Below, piece after piece: positions 1 to 8,473 of a DNA stretch of 12,040 nt (its first letter is position 1; the number at the start of each line of letters is the position of its first letter). Location of the stretch: assembly GCA_964624645.1 (NCBI GenBank), contig CAZVAD010000084.1, forward strand, positions 1 to 12,040, given 5' to 3'. The DNA comes from Mariniphaga sp964624645. GTDB lineage: Bacteria; Bacteroidota; Bacteroidia; Bacteroidales; Prolixibacteraceae. The notes beneath the pieces are model-generated. The model saw only the letters and a list, made by a program, of their open reading frames with translations, did no database searches and was not told the origin of the DNA. The position numbers and the translations under genes were made by a program.

Positions 1-2
1 CG

Positions 3-62
3 GTTGACTTTCACACCGGGAAATGGAACATCCAGGAAAACCGGGCGAACCCGAAAAAATAA
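3..62 (+). CDS. C-terminal end of an upstream gene (partial, unidentified)
   Basis: An open frame runs in from the left edge and ends at a TAA at 60-62. Its 19 visible codons read VDFHTGKWNIQENRANPKK. The next frame is closed at once (TGA at 5-7), and the codons used (ACC, AAC, CAG, CGG, GCG, CCG) resemble those of the genes downstream, whereas base composition turns sharply AT-rich just after the stop. I therefore read it as the true end of a gene and not as a chance frame. A basic, hydrophilic tail says nothing reliable about function, and it does not resemble the C-termini of the two sulfatases in this window. The alternative frame 1 stays open to a TAG at 151-153, but runs through the AT-rich spacer and looks non-coding there. 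Confidence 0.5.
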   Translation, partial: VDFHTGKWNIQENRANPKK

Positions 63-172
63 AGGGAAATTTCAACATAGTTTTTCAGAAATTGTTATTT
101 CACTAAAAAAAATCCAGAAATCAACTAACCATTGTTTTGAGATTTTAGTGTAGTAATGATAAGTTTAATTGA
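63..172 (+). promoter_or_regulatory. AT-rich spacer upstream of the phosphoesterase, probable promoter region
   Basis: This 110-bp gap between the upstream stop and the first complete gene is markedly AT-rich and has no long reading frame. It is the longest non-coding stretch ahead of the four-gene uptake block, so the block's promoter most likely lies here or further upstream. Two partial matches to the Bacteroidetes -7 box TAnnTTTG are visible. TAGTTTTT at 78-85 has no TTTG at the right distance upstream. TAAGTTTA at 160-167 has TTTG at 136-139 with a 20-bp spacer, but would start transcription almost on the ATG. Neither is convincing alone. No clear Shine-Dalgarno sequence precedes the ATG at 173. 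Confidence 0.35.
101..150. repeat. 8-bp perfect inverted repeat (CACTAAAA / TTTTAGTG) in the leader region
   Basis: CACTAAAA at 101-108 is the exact reverse complement of TTTTAGTG at 143-150, with 34 bp between the arms. The match does not extend on either side. It lies 22 bp before the first complete gene, where an operator or a leader stem could act. The arms are AT-rich, so a chance match is quite possible. Confidence 0.25.
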
Positions 173-2164
173 ATGAAGAACATAACAAACAATCGAAGAC
201 AAATCACCGGAAAGGTGCTTTTCTTCCTGGCCGTTCTGTTAATTTTTTCAGGGGCAGTTTCTTTAACAAGTTGTGATAAAGAAGATATTCCAAAGGACGA
301 GGAAACCGGATTAAATATTACCGGCGTTTCCATTCCTTCAACTCTTGAAAGTGTGCAGAACGGTGAAATGTCAATCACAGGGAAGGGATTTCAGGCAGGA
401 GATCAGATACAGTTCACATTAGTTGGCGACGACACAAAGAAATATACCGCAAACGTTTCGTCAGTATCCGAACAATCGGCCACGTTCACCCTTCCGTCAG
501 GTATTTCCACAGGGAAATATGAAATAGCCGTTACAAGGGGGGACAAAACCCTGAAGCTCGGTTCACTCATGCTGAGTATCATAGTGGACAGTAAAATTCC
601 GGATATTCCGGGCATGACCGTTAAGGGAGTTGTATATTCCGACGGACAAGGGCTTCCCGGAGTTGTTGTTTCCGACGGCTATGAAGTTACCGTAACCGAT
701 GAGAACGGTGTTTATTATCTGCCTTCGGAAAAGAAACACGGATATGTATTTATTTCTGTTCCGGGGAATTACGAAGTTCCCTATGTGGAAAATCTTCCGC
801 AATTCTTCAAACGCCTTTCTGTAGGCAGTTCGGTTGAGCAGAAGGATTTTTCACTGATAAAAACGGACAATACCAATCATGTGGTGATTGGTATGGCCGA
901 CTGGCATCTGGCAAACCGGAATAATGATCTGGAACAGTTCACAACCGGTTTTCTTGCTGATGTTAATGCAACCATTGCAGAATATCAGGCAAAGGGCGTT
1001 AAAGTGTATGGCCTTACGCTTGGAGATTTGAGCTGGGATTTGTACTGGTATGACAACAAGTTTGCTCTTCCCGAATATCTCCTTCAGATGTATAAACTCA
1101 ACTGTCCGGTTTTCAACATGATGGGAAACCATGACAACGACCCGTATTATGCCGGGGACTGGGCAGCCGAGCAAACCTACAAAACGATTGTCGGTCCGAG
1201 CTATTATTCCTTTAATCTGGGGGATGTACACTATATTGTTCTGGACAATATTGACAACATAAACACCGGCGGCGCACAGGGTGTTATCGGTAGCCGGAAC
1301 TACAACACTGCTGTTGTTAACCATCAGATGGAATGGCTGAGAAAAGACCTGGCAACGATAAAAGACAAGAGTACCCCGATTGTTATCGGTATGCACGCAC
1401 CGCTCTATTCCAATCCTGCAGTCAACAGTTCCGGAGAATATCAGATAAAATATGCTATGAGCAACGGCAGTGCGTTTCAGTCGGCGCTTGCCGAATTCAG
1501 CAATGTTCATGTCCTGACCGGGCATACGCATATTAATTATACGATTGAATCTTCGCCGGCATTGATTGAGCACAACACTGCCGCTGTTTGTGCCACATGG
1601 TGGTGGACAGGCAGAAGCGGTTATGCGGGGAATCACATCTGCCGGGATGGCAGCCCCGGCGGATATGGCGTCTGGGAAATAAACGGGAGCGATATCGAAT
1701 GGTATTATAAAAGTACAGGCTACAATAAAGATTATCAGTTCAGGTCATACGATTTGAATACGATACACATCACAGCCGCTGAGTTTGCTCCGAAGTCAAA
1801 TGAAGAATCCATGGCTGCTTACTCCGGGGACTACGCCAACATCAATAAATCCGATGAAATATTGATTAATGTGTGGGGATACGATGATAGATGGAAAGTT
1901 GAAGTAACAGAAGACGGAAATAAGCTTGATGTAACACGGGTTGATGCGAAAGACCCGCTGCATATCATTTCTTACGAAGCCAAGAGGCTAAATGCAGGCG
2001 CTGCGCCAACCAGTTCTTTTGTTACAAGAAATACATCACACATGTTCAAAACAAGGGCATCAAGCGCTACTTCCACTCTGGAAATCAGCGTAACCGACCG
2101 TTTTGGAAAAGTTTATACTGAGCTGATGGAACGGCCCAAGCCGTTCACCTATTTAATGAGATAA
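173..2164 (+). CDS. TIG-like domain-bearing lipoprotein calcineurin-type metallophosphoesterase
   Basis: Predicted two-metal phosphoesterase of 663 residues, exported and lipid-anchored. Residues 1-34 form a lipoprotein signal (basic start, hydrophobic core, LTSC with Cys34). Residues about 47-138 look like an IPT/TIG immunoglobulin-like fold. About 149-229 match the beta-rich N-terminal domain that precedes this phosphoesterase group (MetallophosN-like). The catalytic domain at about 235-500 shows the calcineurin-like metal motifs in order: DWH (Asp243, His245), GD (Asp285), GNHD (Asn319-His320-Asp321), His408 in GMHAP, and GHTH (His451, His453). About 500-660 fit the family's C-terminal domain (MetallophosC). 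All expected metal ligands are present, so it should be active. The ATG at 173 is the only start that keeps the basic part of the signal. It lies 32 bp before the SusC-like gene, suggesting one transcript. Substrate unknown: phosphomonoester or diester on an imported glycan is an inference, and a housekeeping phosphatase is possible. Confidence 0.85.
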   Translation: MKNITNNRRQITGKVLFFLAVLLIFSGAVSLTSCDKEDIPKDEETGLNITGVSIPSTLESVQNGEMSITGKGFQAGDQIQFTLVGDDTKKYTANVSSVSEQSATFTLPSGISTGKYEIAVTRGDKTLKLGSLMLSIIVDSKIPDIPGMTVKGVVYSDGQGLPGVVVSDGYEVTVTDENGVYYLPSEKKHGYVFISVPGNYEVPYVENLPQFFKRLSVGSSVEQKDFSLIKTDNTNHVVIGMADWHLANRNNDLEQFTTGFLADVNATIAEYQAKGVKVYGLTLGDLSWDLYWYDNKFALPEYLLQMYKLNCPVFNMMGNHDNDPYYAGDWAAEQTYKTIVGPSYYSFNLGDVHYIVLDNIDNINTGGAQGVIGSRNYNTAVVNHQMEWLRKDLATIKDKSTPIVIGMHAPLYSNPAVNSSGEYQIKYAMSNGSAFQSALAEFSNVHVLTGHTHINYTIESSPALIEHNTAAVCATWWWTGRSGYAGNHICRDGSPGGYGVWEINGSDIEWYYKSTGYNKDYQFRSYDLNTIHITAAEFAPKSNEESMAAYSGDYANINKSDEILINVWGYDDRWKVEVTEDGNKLDVTRVDAKDPLHIISYEAKRLNAGAAPTSSFVTRNTSHMFKTRASSATSTLEISVTDRFGKVYTELMERPKPFTYLMR

Positions 2165-2196
2165 TAATTATTTGTTATTAACTAAATTGTTTTTCT

Positions 2197-5100
2197 ATGA
2201 GTTTAAAGTTTAATTTAAAGTTCATCCTTTCCGCACTGTTGCTGATGGTGATTAATTTCTCAGTAATGGCGCAAACCCAGGAAGTGAAAGGAACTGTATT
2301 TGAACCGGATGGTCAAATTCCGGTTGTAGGTGCCACTGTTATGCTTAAGGGTACAACAACCGGCACCGTTACCGACATGAACGGCGCATACAGCTTAAGG
2401 GTTACCGGCTCTGCTCCCGTTCTGGTCGTACAATTTCTTGGATTTCAAACCCAGGAAGTTGAGATTGGTAACAGAACAATTGTTGATGTTGTGTTACAGG
2501 AAGAATCGATTGAGCTTGAAGGTATTGTAGTTACTGCACTGGGATTGAGCCGCGAGCAGAAATCCCTGGGTTATGCAGTGAGTAAAGTCGAGAGTGAAGA
2601 ACTTACGCAGGTGGCTTCCAGAAACTGGCTGACAGGTATGTCAGGTAAAGTTGCCGGACTTACCATGAGTGGCGCCGGATCCGGCCCTATCAGTTCTATG
2701 CGCGTTACTTTGCGCGGCGACAATTCACTGAACTACGGAAGTAACGAAGCGCTGTTTGTGATTGATGGCGTTCCTGTGCGTTCAGGAACTACAGCCACAA
2801 GCTCAAGCAGTAGCTACACCAACTCCGGCTCTGATTTTCCTGTTGACTACGGGGATGGCGCCAGCGATATTAACCCGGAAGATATTGAGTCGGTATCGGT
2901 ATTGAAAGGACCTGCTGCTACGGCTCTTTACGGTTCACGTGCCGCCAACGGCGCCATTGTTATCACAACCAAATCAGGGCGTAAGGACAAGGGCATTGGC
3001 GTTACGGTCAATTCTTCGGTTATTCTGGAAAATGCAGGTTTCTGGCCGGAATTTCAGACAGAGTACGGCTCAGGTTCAGACATGGGATTAAGAGAATATA
3101 ACTTCTGGACACTCACCGAGGCAGAAACCGGATTGGCAAACAATCCGCCGCGGAATATTTCCCGTTATGCCTGGGGAGAGAAATTTGATGAGAACAAACT
3201 GCGTTATCAATATTCAGGGAAAAACTGGGAAACCGGGCTAATTGAAAAGACTCCATTCGTTTATCAGGATGACTGGTTTACAGGGATTTTTCAGCAGGGA
3301 ATTACCTATAACAACTCTATTTCTGTAAGCGGAAGCAATGGCGAAGGAACAAATGTGCGGTTTTCGGTTACTGACAACAGAAATGAATGGATTTTACCCA
3401 ATACCGGCTATGACAGGCAGGCCTATGCCTTTTCATTTGAAACACCGGTTAACAAGTGGATTAAGTTCAATACGAAAGTGAACTATTACCGCAGCAACAG
3501 CGACAATATGCCCATGGCCGGCTATCATCAGACCACGGTAATGTATAACCTGATGTGGGGATACAATTCTAATTCAATGAATGACTGGAAAGCGGAATAT
3601 TTCAACGGAAGGTTTAATGCAATCAACAGAAACTCAAATATTTCACAAGACGGAAACAGTTTGGTTTTTGCAGGAACAGGTTCATACAACCCGTACCGTG
3701 TGTTGTATGAGGAATTGAATACGATGGGAAAAGACCGTGTTTTCGGCACCGCCGGATTTACTGCAGACCTGGCTCCAAATCTTACGTTAGGCATAAAGAC
3801 CGGGATTGATTTCAGCGATGAATTCCGTACGCAGCGAAAACCAAAAATGACTTTCGGGTGGGAAAACGGATTTTACAGAGAGCAGTTGTTGATCAACTAC
3901 GAAGCAAATACCGATTTTCTGCTTCAATACAAGAATCAGTGGGTTGACCAGCGTTTTGGATTCAATGCAGCTTTTGGCGGAAATAACATGTTGACCGAGT
4001 ACAAAAGAAATACCGTTCAGTTGAACGAACTGGATATTCCCGGAGTTTATCACACCTCCAATGTGCCCTCAGGAATTAATCCCACGCCGGCAACATACCG
4101 CAGCAAAAAAATGATCAACAGCTTGTACGGTTTCGTTTCGCTGAGCTGGGATGACATTTATTTCCTTGATATCACAGGACGTAATGACTGGTCCAGCACA
4201 CTGTCCAGAGGATACTGGTCTTACTTCTATCCTTCGGTAGCCGGTAGCGTACTGGTCAATGAACTGTTCGATTTCAGAAATAACCTGCCCGCCGTAACTT
4301 TCACCAAACTTCGGCTATCCTGGGCAAATGTCGGAAACGATACCAGTCCTTATTCGCTGGACCAGGTCTATTCACAATCAGCAATCAGTGGCGGATACTC
4401 TTTGCCGGGAACCATTCTGAATCCGAACATCAAACCGGAGAATGTGGAAAGCTGGGAGCTGGGATTTGAAGCCAAGTTCCTGAAAAACAGACTGGGATTT
4501 GACCTGGCTCTGTACAACTCTTCTGCAACCAATCAGATTGTGTCGGTTGATATTGACCCGATTGTAGGTGCCTCAGGCATGAAAATCAATGCCGGAGAAA
4601 TCAACAATAAAGGGATTGAAGTTGCAGTAAATGCCACGCCGGTCAAAACCCGGGATTTTACCTGGAATATCAATGCAAACTGGTCTAAAAACAAAAATAC
4701 TCTGGTAAGCCTTCAGGATGAATGGGATCCGACCCAGCCTCTGGAAACAGATATGGGAACAACCATCGGCGGGCGCTTGCATGTCTATTCCTATGTAGGG
4801 GAAGAGATGCACCAGCTCTATGGATTTGCCCTTCAGAAAGCGCCGGAAGGTTCTTACTACATGGATGAAGACGGCAATAAAATAGATTGTTCAGGACAGG
4901 TGCTCATCGGTGCTGACGGACTTCCGACATTGACATCAACTGCCGATAATTATCTGGGGAAAGTGAATCCCGACTGGCGCGGAGGGTTAAATACCTCATT
5001 CCGGTACAAAAACTTCACTTTGAATATGACATTCAACTACCAGTGGGGCGGCAACCGTTTCTCGGTTACCAACGGAATCCTCTCTTATCAGGGGAAATTG

Positions 5101-5526
5101 AAAAACTCCCTCCCGGGCAGGTATGATGGTATCGTAGCCGAAGGCGTAAATATTGTTTCCGTCAATGAGGATGGCACAACAGTTTACCAGCCAAACAATA
5201 CGGTGACCTCCAGTATTTATACTTATTATCAGGCGCGTGTCCTTGACCGGTATAACGGTGAGACACACACGTTTGACACTTCATTCCTGAAATTCAGGGA
5301 AGCACGTCTTGAATACGATATTCCGAAACAATTGTGCGCACGGACCGGCTTCCTCCAGGGAGCAAATATTGCAGTTTTTGCAACCAATATTTTCAGTTGG
5401 GACAACTGGCCGCAGTTTGACCCCGAAGGCGGTATGCTTCAGGGAACCAACGTATTTAACGGCATTGAAGTAGGTTCATTCCCCATGACAAGAACCTTCG
5501 GACTCAACTTGAAATTATCATTTTAA
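2197..5526 (+). CDS. SusC-like TonB-dependent outer-membrane transporter
   Basis: 1109-residue protein, a usual size for SusC/RagA transporters. Residues 1-25 are a Sec signal peptide with probable cleavage at VMA|QT. Residues about 29-103 form the carboxypeptidase-regulatory-like beta domain typical of these proteins. The plug at about 106-260 carries family landmarks: VVTALGLSREQKSLGYAV, a SGKVAGL stretch near 149-155, VTLRG near 170-174, LFVIDGVPV near 186-194, and SVLKGPAATALYGSRAANG near 233-252. The rest is the 22-strand barrel, closing with a terminal Phe (KLSF) as barrel proteins do. A Ser/Thr-rich loop lies near residues 198-213. There is no STN domain, so direct anti-sigma signalling is not expected. 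It pairs with the SusD-like gene 17 bp downstream. It should import oligosaccharides with TonB-ExbBD energy. Ligand not deducible from sequence. The ATG at 2197 follows a T-run, with no Shine-Dalgarno. Confidence 0.95.
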   Translation: MSLKFNLKFILSALLLMVINFSVMAQTQEVKGTVFEPDGQIPVVGATVMLKGTTTGTVTDMNGAYSLRVTGSAPVLVVQFLGFQTQEVEIGNRTIVDVVLQEESIELEGIVVTALGLSREQKSLGYAVSKVESEELTQVASRNWLTGMSGKVAGLTMSGAGSGPISSMRVTLRGDNSLNYGSNEALFVIDGVPVRSGTTATSSSSSYTNSGSDFPVDYGDGASDINPEDIESVSVLKGPAATALYGSRAANGAIVITTKSGRKDKGIGVTVNSSVILENAGFWPEFQTEYGSGSDMGLREYNFWTLTEAETGLANNPPRNISRYAWGEKFDENKLRYQYSGKNWETGLIEKTPFVYQDDWFTGIFQQGITYNNSISVSGSNGEGTNVRFSVTDNRNEWILPNTGYDRQAYAFSFETPVNKWIKFNTKVNYYRSNSDNMPMAGYHQTTVMYNLMWGYNSNSMNDWKAEYFNGRFNAINRNSNISQDGNSLVFAGTGSYNPYRVLYEELNTMGKDRVFGTAGFTADLAPNLTLGIKTGIDFSDEFRTQRKPKMTFGWENGFYREQLLINYEANTDFLLQYKNQWVDQRFGFNAAFGGNNMLTEYKRNTVQLNELDIPGVYHTSNVPSGINPTPATYRSKKMINSLYGFVSLSWDDIYFLDITGRNDWSSTLSRGYWSYFYPSVAGSVLVNELFDFRNNLPAVTFTKLRLSWANVGNDTSPYSLDQVYSQSAISGGYSLPGTILNPNIKPENVESWELGFEAKFLKNRLGFDLALYNSSATNQIVSVDIDPIVGASGMKINAGEINNKGIEVAVNATPVKTRDFTWNINANWSKNKNTLVSLQDEWDPTQPLETDMGTTIGGRLHVYSYVGEEMHQLYGFALQKAPEGSYYMDEDGNKIDCSGQVLIGADGLPTLTSTADNYLGKVNPDWRGGLNTSFRYKNFTLNMTFNYQWGGNRFSVTNGILSYQGKLKNSLPGRYDGIVAEGVNIVSVNEDGTTVYQPNNTVTSSIYTYYQARVLDRYNGETHTFDTSFLKFREARLEYDIPKQLCARTGFLQGANIAVFATNIFSWDNWPQFDPEGGMLQGTNVFNGIEVGSFPMTRTFGLNLKLSF

Positions 5527-5543
5527 TTATAATATTTATCGAA

Positions 5544-7118
5544 ATGAAAAAATTAAGAATAATCGTATTCACAGGATTGCTCTTCGGAATATTAAGTTCC
5601 TGTACAAACAATTTCGAGGAAATCAATACCAATCCCAACAGGACTCTGGTTGGTATGATACAGGCTTCCAATATGTTTGAGCCAATCCTTTACAATTCGG
5701 CCAACCAGTGGCTGAACCGCACCTGGTATTACAACAATGAAATCATTCAGTTCACAGCCCATACCGGTGGCGTTACCCGCCGCGAGCACATGTATTTCCT
5801 GGAGGAAAACAGGGATTGGGGTGGTTTCTGGAATTTCTATTCCAACTACGGAAAGAATGTTGACCACATGTATGAACTGGCAAAAGAGCAGGACAATCAA
5901 TCGCTTGAGGCTATTGCACTCACATTCAAAGTCCTATTCTTCTCAAACATGACCGATATGTTTGGCAGCGTTCCTTATGAAGAGGCATTTACCGGAAGGA
6001 AGGTTGGTGGAACGCTCACCCCAAAATTCAACAACCAGCGGGAAGTATATGAATTTATGTTCGAAGTGCTTGAAGAAGCCAACGAACTCTATGCAAAGAA
6101 TCCTCCGTTCTTGAATCCGTCAGCAGATGGCATGTACGGGGGAAATATGGCTGCCTGGAGAAAATTCAACAACTCGTTGTATCTGAGGTTGCTTATGCGA
6201 GTCAGCGGACGTCAGGAAATGAATGTCGGAGCAAAAATGACTGAAATCCTGAATAACTCTTCAAAATATCCGGTTTTCACATCAAACCAGGATAACGCAA
6301 TGGTGAAATTTACAGGTATTGATCCGTATATCAGTAACTTTGGTACCACTACGGAAAGTGAATTTACATCCAGCGGAAGAAAATTGACGGAACAGCTTAT
6401 TAAAATGACTGTTCAGACCAACATCAACGGCGATCAGATTTATGTGGATCCGCGATTGCCCATTATCGGCAAAAAGAATACGGTGGCATCGGTCAATCCG
6501 AATAATGTCTGGAAAGGAACCGTTTCAGGATGTACCGAAGAACAGCGGAGCATTGTTGACCCGGGAACTTCCTGGTTGAACTTTGCCGTTTTTTGCAGGA
6601 AAGATGCGCCGGCAACCTATATGGATTATGCCGAAGTGCAGTTTATTTTTGCTGAAGCTGCGCTGAAAGGTTTTATCAGCGGCGGCGAATCTGCAGCCAA
6701 AAGCTATTATGAAAAAGGACTTAGGGCTTCCATGGGGAAATGGTCGGAGCAGGGCGTTTATTCTGAAACACCCACAACCATCACAAGCGAAGAGATGGAT
6801 ACCTATCTGGCATCACCGCTCGGTTCATGGGATCTGGCGCCAAACAAGGAAGAATTTATCGGAAACCAGAAATACCTTGCGCTTTTCTGGGTCGGGATGG
6901 AAGCATACCACGAATTCCGCAGGACAGGCTATCCCGTTCTGACCATCGGAGAGGGCACCAAAACCTACAACGACGGAATTCTTCCCACACGTTTTGGCTA
7001 TCCTCCCACAACCATTTCCACAAACTCTGAAAATGCAGCAGCTGCATTGCAGGAAATGGGAGGGAAAAATGATATGAAAATTCCTGTTTGGTGGAGCAGA
7101 CAGGCTATTGGAAAATAA
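5544..7118 (+). CDS. SusD-like (SusD-like_2 type) outer-membrane lipoprotein
   Basis: 524-residue partner of the preceding transporter. Residues 1-20 are a lipoprotein signal ending in LSSC (Cys20), followed by TNNFEEINTNPN, a typical opening of this SusD subgroup. Further subgroup landmarks are TDMFGSVPYEEA, then a KFNNQREVYEFMFEVLEEA helix, then WRKFNNSLYLRLLMRVS and the aromatic-rich helix FWVGMEAYHEFRRTGYP near the C-terminus. Together these fit the SusD-like_2 group better than classical starch-type SusD. The family sits as a lid on the SusC barrel at the cell surface and helps capture ligand. The SusC stop and this ATG are 17 bp apart, so co-transcription is very likely. The fold is built from TPR-like helices. 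The binding-site residues cannot be assigned by eye, so the glycan is not predicted. Confidence 0.93.
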   Translation: MKKLRIIVFTGLLFGILSSCTNNFEEINTNPNRTLVGMIQASNMFEPILYNSANQWLNRTWYYNNEIIQFTAHTGGVTRREHMYFLEENRDWGGFWNFYSNYGKNVDHMYELAKEQDNQSLEAIALTFKVLFFSNMTDMFGSVPYEEAFTGRKVGGTLTPKFNNQREVYEFMFEVLEEANELYAKNPPFLNPSADGMYGGNMAAWRKFNNSLYLRLLMRVSGRQEMNVGAKMTEILNNSSKYPVFTSNQDNAMVKFTGIDPYISNFGTTTESEFTSSGRKLTEQLIKMTVQTNINGDQIYVDPRLPIIGKKNTVASVNPNNVWKGTVSGCTEEQRSIVDPGTSWLNFAVFCRKDAPATYMDYAEVQFIFAEAALKGFISGGESAAKSYYEKGLRASMGKWSEQGVYSETPTTITSEEMDTYLASPLGSWDLAPNKEEFIGNQKYLALFWVGMEAYHEFRRTGYPVLTIGEGTKTYNDGILPTRFGYPPTTISTNSENAAAALQEMGGKNDMKIPVWWSRQAIGK

Positions 7119-7145
7119 TACGATTTAATATAAATATTGAAAGAT

Positions 7146-8396
7146 ATGAGTACGAAAAATATTTTTAAGCTGAAGAGCGCTTTAATCACAATGCTCTCGC
7201 TGCTCTTTGTCTTTTCCGTTGTGCTGACTTCATGCAAGGACGACGAAGAACCTGCAGGAGAGGCTTATTTTAATATTGAAGGCTCCCCGACCGGATTGTC
7301 ATCCACGGCAAAAGGTATAACACAAAGCTATGTGGTTCGCTCAAATCGTCCGTGGCAAGTTGTTGCAAAGGAGGCGAACGATTGGGCCAGGGCTTTCCCG
7401 GATGAAGGTGAAGACGATGGAATTTTTAAATTTATCGTTGAAGAAAACATGACATTTGATGTCAGAATTGCCGAGTTTGCCTTTCTTGTTGACGGGAAGG
7501 AACAACCGGTTCTTTTCCGCATTGAACAGGAGGGAAATGTGCCGTTCATCATTGTTGACAAAGCGGCTGAAGGAATTTCAGTTCCGTCAGCCGGTGGAGA
7601 AGTTATAATTGATGTCAATTCAAATGTGGAATGGGATTATTCTGTCGGAGAGGTAGAATGGATTACAGGCCACGAAAAGGCAGAAAAGCAAATTAAGCTT
7701 ACAGCGTCGGCAAATGATGGGCCGAGGCGTTCATTTACACTGGTACTGTCATCGCCATCTTTCCCGGAACTGAGAACAGAAGTTGAAGTCACCCAATCTC
7801 CGGGTACTGTCATTCTTGAAGAAGATTTCAACTGGCTGGGCTACGGTAACCCTGTATTTTACACTACAACCAACGAAAAACGTTACGATCAGTGGACACA
7901 GGAAGAGAAAGACCGGGGCTGGAGCAGTTCGGTAAATACGACGGAAGGAAGCGGCAGCACTCCGTTATTATATTCCAGAACAGGCTTTGTCAAACTTGGA
8001 AAAACCGCTTACGGCGGCGACCTGATTTCACCTCCTCTGACCGGGATTACAGGCACTCAGAATGTCAAAGTAACTTTCAAGGCCATTCCATATAAAACCA
8101 AAGCAGGCACGATGGACGATAATTTCTTAAATGTCAGCGTTATTGGCCCAGGAACTGTCAGCCAGGAGCAGTTTATTATTGACAACTGGCCGGCTTATCC
8201 GTCAGATGACGCCACACATACAGATTATTGCATCAATATGTGGAATGAACCGGAAGCAACCCGTACATTCACGATTACCGGCGCCACCCCGGAAACACAA
8301 ATAAAGTTTTTGGGTTGGGATTATTACCTTGTTGGAGTCGGAGCCGGCAAAAACCGGATTTTCCTGGATGATATCAAAGTCGAAATCATCGACTAA
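7146..8396 (+). CDS. BACON-domain lipoprotein, probable surface glycan-binding protein
   Basis: 416 residues from the ATG at 7146. A TTG three codons earlier (7137) is also in frame, but the ATG gives a normal lipoprotein signal (MSTKNIFKLK, hydrophobic core, LTSC, Cys30). The residues after Cys30 are KDDEE, which fit the Bacteroidetes lipoprotein export signal that directs proteins to the cell surface. Residues about 40-129 and 132-218 are two BACON-like beta domains: each has a hydrophobic-strand pattern, a central Trp (NRPWQV, NVEWDY) and a closing strand plus EQEG or TQSPG linker. Residues about 221-416 form a separate aromatic-rich beta module starting LEEDFNW and ending FLDDIKVEIID, as jelly-roll binding modules often do. 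It has no visible catalytic motif. Its place directly after SusD corresponds to SusE/SusF-type or other surface glycan-binding proteins, so glycan binding is inferred from context. The C-terminal module was not assigned to a named family. Confidence 0.8.
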   Translation: MSTKNIFKLKSALITMLSLLFVFSVVLTSCKDDEEPAGEAYFNIEGSPTGLSSTAKGITQSYVVRSNRPWQVVAKEANDWARAFPDEGEDDGIFKFIVEENMTFDVRIAEFAFLVDGKEQPVLFRIEQEGNVPFIIVDKAAEGISVPSAGGEVIIDVNSNVEWDYSVGEVEWITGHEKAEKQIKLTASANDGPRRSFTLVLSSPSFPELRTEVEVTQSPGTVILEEDFNWLGYGNPVFYTTTNEKRYDQWTQEEKDRGWSSSVNTTEGSGSTPLLYSRTGFVKLGKTAYGGDLISPPLTGITGTQNVKVTFKAIPYKTKAGTMDDNFLNVSVIGPGTVSQEQFIIDNWPAYPSDDATHTDYCINMWNEPEATRTFTITGATPETQIKFLGWDYYLVGVGAGKNRIFLDDIKVEIID

Positions 8397-8416
8397 CAAT
8401 ACACAGATTTCACTCT

Positions 8417-8453
8417 AAGGGAAGTTGCAGGAATTTTCCTGCACTTCCCTTTT
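8417..8453 (+). terminator. Strong hairpin with short T-tract: terminator or attenuator
   Basis: The left arm AAGGGAAGTTGCAGGAA (8417-8433) pairs with TTCCTGCACTTCCCTT (8436-8451), giving 16 base pairs with a single bulged T at 8426. The innermost A-T pairs probably open to make the loop. A TTTT tract spans 8450-8453, followed by CAATTTTC. It lies 20 bp after the BACON lipoprotein stop and about 20 bp before the first sulfatase ATG. The shape fits an intrinsic terminator, but the U-tract is short, so partial readthrough is plausible. Confidence 0.65.
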
Positions 8454-8473
8454 CAATTTTCAAATTCAATAAA

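Noticed and set aside
136..167. TTTG (136-139) plus TAAGTTTA (160-167) as the main promoter
   Set aside because: The spacing is good and the match fair, but the start of transcription would fall on or after the ATG at 173, leaving no leader. No downstream start codon preserves the lipoprotein signal.
851..1636. 261-codon open frame on the minus strand
   Set aside because: It lies wholly within the phosphoesterase gene, whose sense frame shows all metal-binding motifs. The antisense protein is rich in Cys, Arg and Ile with no recognisable domain, as antisense shadows usually are.
2162..2180. TAATAA / TTATTA inverted repeat between the phosphoesterase and SusC genes
   Set aside because: Six A-T-only pairs would not be stable, and no T-tract follows directly. 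It is a by-product of the AT-rich 32-bp spacer and tandem stop codons.
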